Assembly (NCBI RefSeq): GCF_007678255.1
Contig: NZ_VEED01000028.1
Span: 1-46,912 of the forward strand
DNA from: Bacillus sp. X1(2014)
GTDB taxonomy: Bacteria; Bacillota; Bacilli; Bacillales_B; DSM-18226
Direction of reading: 5' to 3'
DNA length: 46,912 nt
Both the position numbers and the translations under genes were made by a program. The notes below the pieces were generated by a model that saw only the letters and a list, made by a program, of their open reading frames with translations, searched no databases and was not told where the DNA came from. Of the stretch, positions 42,852-46,912 are shown piece by piece (position 1 is the stretch's first letter; the number at the start of each line of letters is the position of its first letter).

Positions 42852-42949
42852 ATTGACGACCGAAACTATGAAAAAATAGAGGGGACGGTCGTCAATAGGG
42901 GGTATAGACGACCGAACCTATCAAAAATGAGAAGAGCCGGTCGTCAATA
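42852..42949. repeat. Two tandem hairpin repeats, period 52 bp
   Basis: Unit 1 pairs ATTGACGACCG (42852-42862) with CGGTCGTCAAT (42886-42896). Unit 2 pairs GACGACCG (42907-42914) with CGGTCGTC (42938-42945). The unit starts are 52 bases apart. It lies between convergent genes and may act as a terminator, though it lacks T runs. Not coding. Confidence 0.78.
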
Positions 42950-42974
42950 GCCTGTTCTAAAATTCAAGTCAACC

Positions 42975-44927
42975 CTACAAACAATGCATTTCACTTTCCA
43001 CTTCATCCCACGGCACGGAATAACCCTGTCCTTTAGAGCAAAAAATGGAGGATGAATTATAATCTGGATCAGCATCCTTATTATACTTGATTCTTTCCAT
43101 AACTGCTTTCGGATTATGGCAAGGGTAATAACCCCCAACAACGAGATTTAGTGTTCCTTTTCCTTGCGTAATCGAAGCAAACTCAGGGCCATAATTCATA
43201 AAGGTAGCAACTGGAACTTTCCCAGTTAAAATGGTTTTGTTACCTACTGTCATTGGAGGGTTAAAGCTGCCATGCGCATTTTGAATGTCAGTTAGAACTC
43301 TTCCCATATGCTCTAAATTAAATCGCATTTTAAAATCATAGAAAGGTTCTAACAGGATGTTCGTTGCTTTTTCAAGACCTTGCCGCAGTGCACGAAAAGC
43401 AGCTTCCCTAAAATCTCCTCCAGACGTATGTTTAACATGGGCTCGTCCAGTTACCAAGGTTATCTTCAAGTCGGTAATGGGAGACCCAGTTAGTAATCCA
43501 TGATGCTCTCTTTCAAATAGGTGATTTTTAATAATGTTCTGTGTCCCAACAGGTAAATCATCGGTATGACACACACTTTCGAAAGAAATTCCAGTATTTC
43601 TCCCACTCGGCTCTAATTTAAGATGGACTTCGGCATAATGACCGAGCGGCTCAAAATGACCATAACCGATAACCGTTGCATCAATTGTTTCTTTATATAA
43701 GATTTCCGGATCTGCAAATGAGACATCAAAAGAAAACCGTTCCTTGATTATATGTTTTAGAACTTCAAGTTGAATGACCCCCATGACATGAATGTGGATC
43801 TCCTGGGTGCGTTCCTCCCAGGTGACATTTAAAGCAGGGTCTTCGGCATTTAACATTTTAAAATACCTCAACACTTCTTTCACATTCATTGTAGGTTCGA
43901 ATATAACCTTTGACTTTAAGGCAGAGACCATCTCGTATTCGGCTCTTTCTTCTAATGACCCCAAACCATCTCCAGCTGAAACTTCCGACAACCCTATTAC
44001 GGCAAAAATATCTCCTGCCGATACTTGATCGGACGTTTTAAATTTACTTCCATTATAAAGTCTAATTTGAGTGATTTTTTCGTGGAGTATCTTCTCATCC
44101 ACACTGTAACTTAATTCTTCTCTTACTTTTAATGTTCCACGCAGTGCCTTAATAAACGTAATCCGTGTTCCTTTTTCATCATAGCGAATTTTGTATACAC
44201 GACCGGCGAAGAGGTCCTCACTAGGATAATTTGTAGTAGTTAAAAGATCTAGTTTTTTAAGAAAGTTGTCAACGCCGATATCTTGTAAAGCGGATCCAAT
44301 AACGCATGGGAAAAGCTGATTTTCTTTTACTAGTGTCCTCATCGTTTCTAACCAAAGTAGGGGTTGATATCCAGATTCCATGTATATTTCCAATAGGGAT
44401 TCATCCCGTTCAGCAATAAATTCAATCAGTTCATCATCCATTTGACCATCCATTAATGTTTCAGTGATATCAGCAACATCTGTGGTTAAGTTATTTCGAA
44501 TTTCATCTAAAACTCTAGCCGAATCAGCACCAACTCGATCAACTTTGTTGATAAAGAAAAATGTAGGGACATGATGTTTTTGCAGGAGATTACAAACGGT
44601 TTCTGTGTGTCCTTGGATTCCTTCAACCGCACTAATAATCACAATCGCGTAATCCATCACTTGAATTGCTCGCTCCATTTCAGGGGAAAAGTCGACATGT
44701 CCAGGTGTATCTATCATAAAATAAGTAGATTCGTTGTATGAAAACACCGCCTGATCGGCAAATACTGTAATTCCTCGTTGTTTTTCTATGTCATGTGTAT
44801 CAAGAAAGGTATCCTGATGATCAACACGACCTCTTTGTCTAATTGTTTTCGTATGGTAGAGCAGTTGCTCGGCCAATGTTGTTTTACCAGCATCGACATG
44901 AGCAAACATGCCAATCGTTTTTTTCAT
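42975..44927 (-). CDS. Tet(M)-like ribosomal protection GTPase
   Basis: A 650-residue EF-G paralogue of the TetM/TetW/TetB(P)/OtrA group. GTPase motifs: 'AHVDAGKTTL' (G1), 'QRGITVF' (G2), 'DTPGHVDFS' (G3), 'NKVDR' (G4) and 'GSALQD' (G5). The later domains follow the family order to a C-terminal 'SIFCSKGQGYSVPWDEVESE'. Such proteins displace tetracycline from the ribosome; chromosomal Bacillus versions may only give low resistance or have another role. ATG with GAGGTGGCACC upstream. Single gene, no mobile element nearby, base composition like its neighbours. Confidence 0.9.
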   Translation of the reverse strand: MKKTIGMFAHVDAGKTTLAEQLLYHTKTIRQRGRVDHQDTFLDTHDIEKQRGITVFADQAVFSYNESTYFMIDTPGHVDFSPEMERAIQVMDYAIVIISAVEGIQGHTETVCNLLQKHHVPTFFFINKVDRVGADSARVLDEIRNNLTTDVADITETLMDGQMDDELIEFIAERDESLLEIYMESGYQPLLWLETMRTLVKENQLFPCVIGSALQDIGVDNFLKKLDLLTTTNYPSEDLFAGRVYKIRYDEKGTRITFIKALRGTLKVREELSYSVDEKILHEKITQIRLYNGSKFKTSDQVSAGDIFAVIGLSEVSAGDGLGSLEERAEYEMVSALKSKVIFEPTMNVKEVLRYFKMLNAEDPALNVTWEERTQEIHIHVMGVIQLEVLKHIIKERFSFDVSFADPEILYKETIDATVIGYGHFEPLGHYAEVHLKLEPSGRNTGISFESVCHTDDLPVGTQNIIKNHLFEREHHGLLTGSPITDLKITLVTGRAHVKHTSGGDFREAAFRALRQGLEKATNILLEPFYDFKMRFNLEHMGRVLTDIQNAHGSFNPPMTVGNKTILTGKVPVATFMNYGPEFASITQGKGTLNLVVGGYYPCHNPKAVMERIKYNKDADPDYNSSSIFCSKGQGYSVPWDEVESEMHCL

Positions 44928-45010
44928 GGTGCCACCTCAAATGTTCTTTATATCCTAATTATTATACCAAACAGGTGTCCCATGTTACTTATATTGATAC
45001 TATAAAACAG

Positions 45011-45042
45011 AAAAAACACAGCAAAAGATAGCCGTGTTTTTT
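45011..45042 (-). terminator. Terminator of the leftward DUF3231 gene
   Basis: AAAAAACAC pairs with GTGTTTTTT; the inner loop has a further GC pair set. Leftward it ends in T6, right after the DUF3231 gene. Confidence 0.8.
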
Positions 45043-45056
45043 CTAACGATAATATT

Positions 45057-45569
45057 TTAACAATCATGGTGTTTATTAAGGTGTAATGGAGGTGGGATTA
45101 ACCAGCCTTTTTCTTTATTTAAACGAAGGACCTTTCCTCCAAGTGCTACCTTTTGAGCATGAAATTGCGCATACATCATCGCAACATCTTCTCTAATGGA
45201 TTTACCGATTAACTGGCTGCATGCAACTAAGCCAGCAGCCAAATCTGCACCAAGAGTGGCCGCAATGGCTGGATCGGGAATTCTTGCTCCAACTGGGATT
45301 TCTTCTAAGCATGCTTCAGGAGGCTCAGGAGCAGCTGGCGGTAAGCCAACGCCATTTTCTTTTAACAGTTCTTCCACTTGTTTCTTTTGTTGTTGGCAGG
45401 TTTCAATTGCTTCAACTAATAATTTCTTTAAATCATCATCACCTGTATGGTTTAACAAAGTTTGATATCCGGCAATCATGCTATTTCCCACTAATTCTGA
45501 AGCCCAAATATCAAAAACTTCACCGTAATGCAATGGCTCTTCTTTCGGATTTCCACTTAGTATACCCAT
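45057..45569 (-). CDS. DUF3231 family protein, single-domain
   Basis: A 170-residue helical protein of the DUF3231 family, one repeat long, unlike the two-repeat gene at 34324. Typical segments: 'PLHYGEVFDIWASELVGNSMIAGYQTLLNHTGD', 'LLKENGVGLPPAAPEPPEA' and 'DPAIAATLGADLAAGLVACSQLI'. ATG at 45569 (reading MGILSG) has GAGGAGG 7 bases upstream; the longer frame to 45617 has no site. The family is coat- or spore-associated in some reports, from memory; function unknown. Confidence 0.87.
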   Translation of the reverse strand: MGILSGNPKEEPLHYGEVFDIWASELVGNSMIAGYQTLLNHTGDDDLKKLLVEAIETCQQQKKQVEELLKENGVGLPPAAPEPPEACLEEIPVGARIPDPAIAATLGADLAAGLVACSQLIGKSIREDVAMMYAQFHAQKVALGGKVLRLNKEKGWLIPPPLHLNKHHDC

Positions 45570-45836
45570 TGTTGCCCTCCTCAGTGTATAAGTAAGTCTA
45601 TTCATACAAAGTGCCACCTTTCCTTAAGCACAGCACCTCTATATATTGTCCAGCGAATCCATATTTCATGTAATTTCTCTCAGTTAGAAGAAAATAGCAA
45701 TATAATCGAGACTTCTCATTTCACTTTGTGTTTACACGTTCATCGAAAGGGTTCGATTTCATTTTTTGGACATGTTTTTAGCCTATTTTCATAAAATGTA
45801 CAAGTTAACACATCGGTGAGAGCGGAGTGGTTGTTC

Positions 45837-46469
45837 TTGAGTATGAGTATTTTGGCAGGTTACATAATCTTGGGATTTACATTAGCGGCACCCATTGGCC
45901 CCGTAAATTCTGCTCGATTGGATAAGGGGATTAAGAATGGTTTCTGGCATGCTTGGATAGTTGGAGTTGGATCGATGATTGCTGATGGGATTTTTATGCT
46001 GTTAGTCTATTTAGGGATGGTTCAATTTCTTGGTATTCCCATTGTACAAATTTTTCTTTGGTTATTTGGTGGATTTATTCTTATTTATTCAGGAGTAGAT
46101 AGTATTAAGAATGCAAATACAATAACTCTTAATTATAGCAGACATAAGGAGTCATTACTTAAGTGCTTCCTTACAGGATTCATTATGTCAATTACAAGCC
46201 CCTTGTCTATACTTTTTTGGTTAGGGATATATGGGTCTGTCTTGGCAAAAACAGCCCAAACGAATGGTACAGAGTCACTTTTAATATATAGTAGTATGAT
46301 TTTCCTCGGCCTTACTTTTTGGGATCTTTTTGTCGCTGGATTGACTACAGGGTTTCGAAAGCTTTTAAATGTTAAAAGTTTAATTGCTATTTCAATTATT
46401 TCTGGATTATCATTAGTTGGCTTTGGTTTATATTTTAGTTATCAGGGAGTAGATGCATTATTAAGGTAA
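45837..46469 (+). CDS. LysE-family amino acid exporter (YisU-like)
   Basis: A 210-residue membrane protein with six segments. 'GFTLAAPIGPVNSARLDKGIKNGFWHAW' is the LysE/RhtB signature with the GPxN motif, and the next segment starts 'GVGSMIADGIFMLLVYLG'. It probably exports an amino acid or related compound. TTG at 45837 is chosen because GGAGTGG ends 6 bases before it; ATG 45843 is also possible. Single gene just upstream of the rrn promoter region. Confidence 0.88.
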   Translation: MSMSILAGYIILGFTLAAPIGPVNSARLDKGIKNGFWHAWIVGVGSMIADGIFMLLVYLGMVQFLGIPIVQIFLWLFGGFILIYSGVDSIKNANTITLNYSRHKESLLKCFLTGFIMSITSPLSILFWLGIYGSVLAKTAQTNGTESLLIYSSMIFLGLTFWDLFVAGLTTGFRKLLNVKSLIAISIISGLSLVGFGLYFSYQGVDALLR

Positions 46470-46595
46470 TAGGGAATCTTTCTAAGAAAATTTTTGTATG
46501 ATTTATTTGGGAGAAATTTCTATTGAATGTATAAGGAAAGTGATGTTATTATATGAAAGTTCCCTTTTGGAAGCAGTCAAAAATATAAAATGTTA

Positions 46596-46625
46596 TTGAC
46601 TTCAAAGAGGAGAATGTGTTATATT
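46596..46625 (+). promoter_or_regulatory. rrn promoter P1
   Basis: TTGACT (46596-46601) and TATATT (46620-46625), 18 bases apart, upstream of the 16S gene. Confidence 0.75.
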
Positions 46626-46697
46626 ATTTTTTGTCACTTTTTAAGAAATAACTTTTCGTTATTAAAAATTTCGTTTAGAATTGAAAATAATTTTAAA

Positions 46698-46726
46698 TTG
46701 AAATATCAATAGAAAAGCGATATGAT
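46698..46726 (+). promoter_or_regulatory. rrn promoter P2
   Basis: TTGAAA (46698-46703) and TATGAT (46721-46726) with a 17-base spacer, about 100 bases after P1. Tandem promoters are usual for Bacillus rrn operons. Confidence 0.82.
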
Positions 46727-46755
46727 AATCTTCTCACTTCTTTTAAAAGTGAATT

Positions 46756-46765
46756 TGTTCTTTGA
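46756..46765 (+). promoter_or_regulatory. rrn leader boxA
   Basis: TGTTCTTTGA followed by AAACTAAAC matches the boxA antitermination element of Bacillus rrn leaders. Downstream, CGTGTT and AACACG can pair as part of the processing stem. Confidence 0.75.
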
Positions 46766-46863
46766 AAACTAAACAAACAAAATCGTGCAAACAAACAATA
46801 TTAATCGTGTTTCTTCTATTAATATGGAGAACACGAGCCAACGTAACAAATGAGCTAATCAAC

Positions 46864-46912
46864 TTTCTTGGAGAGTTTGATCCTGGCTCAGGACGAACGC
46901 TGGCGGCGTGCC
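46864..46912 (+). rRNA. 16S ribosomal RNA, 5' end (cut by window)
   Basis: The last 49 bases contain GAGAGTTTGATCCTGGCTCA (the 27F site), followed by the conserved 5' part of 16S rRNA. The mature 5' end is placed at about 46864. The gene continues beyond the window. Confidence 0.96.

Noticed and set aside
42975..44927. Mobile tetracycline-resistance gene
   Set aside because: No transposase, integrase or conjugation gene is nearby and base composition matches neighbours, so it looks like a resident chromosomal GTPase.
45221..45595. 124-residue open frame opposite the second DUF3231 gene
   Set aside because: Shadow frame. The - strand carries a GAGGAGG site and a clear family match.

Overview
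The window looks like a chromosomal segment of a spore-former of the Bacillaceae (Bacillus, Neobacillus or Priestia type). The DNA is AT-rich, Shine-Dalgarno sites are strong (AAGGAGG), and TTG and GTG starts are frequent. Recognisable Bacillus-type genes include rsbS/rsbT/rsbU/rsbX, class IV PHA synthase phaR/phaB/phaC, fosB, Ktr potassium uptake, DUF3231, DUF421 and TerC. The right edge enters the 5' end of a 16S rRNA gene behind two tandem promoters and a boxA, so the window ends at an rrn operon.

Layout. 1-5.1 kb: a ParB-fold orphan, a divergent MocR regulator and PhzF-like isomerase, an MFS carrier, and a GC-rich dispersed repeat. 5.1-5.8 kb: a DUF2975 membrane protein with a small Xre regulator. 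5.9-9.5 kb: a stressosome/sigma-B signalling module (rsbS-rsbT-rsbU-rsbX, then an RsbR paralogue) with two consensus sigma-B promoters but no rsbV, rsbW or sigB. 9.7-13.6 kb: a GH18 lipoprotein, then a GC-richer PadR/DUF1048/ABC-2 exporter cassette flanked by gene debris. 13.7-19.0 kb: an amine oxidase, an acetyltransferase next to an AAA ATPase, a four-unit tandem repeat, and a DHA2-type exporter.

19.2-24.4 kb: the polyhydroxyalkanoate locus. phaR-phaB-phaC run leftward; a second reductase and an acetyl-CoA acetyltransferase run rightward. Together they give thiolase, reductase and two-subunit polymerase. PhaR carries a perfect 20-residue repeat inside a 26-residue tandem duplication, and phaC may start at ATT. 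24.4-29.9 kb: small proteins, then a CPA1 antiporter with KtrB and KtrA (cation homeostasis), and a DUF421 protein. 30.0-33.5 kb: a small-protein/fosB cluster, a flavin monooxygenase and an AraC/GyrI-like regulator. 33.6-36.0 kb: a helical hypothetical protein, a frameshifted DUF3231 gene and a GNAT enzyme.

36.2-39.6 kb: an unusual three-gene operon of zinc-ribbon proteins: one soluble, one with about nine membrane segments, and one single-pass protein with an outer YARHG domain. 39.8-46.5 kb: TerC, an MFS drug exporter, a Cys-cluster/pentapeptide protein, a tandem hairpin repeat, a Tet(M)-like ribosomal protection GTPase, a second DUF3231 protein and a LysE-type exporter. The rrn promoters follow.

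The best leads for something undescribed are the sigma-B module without sigB, the zinc-ribbon operon, the PhaR duplication, and the two 52-bp-period intergenic repeat families. All family names come from reading the translated sequence and memory of the families; no database search was run.
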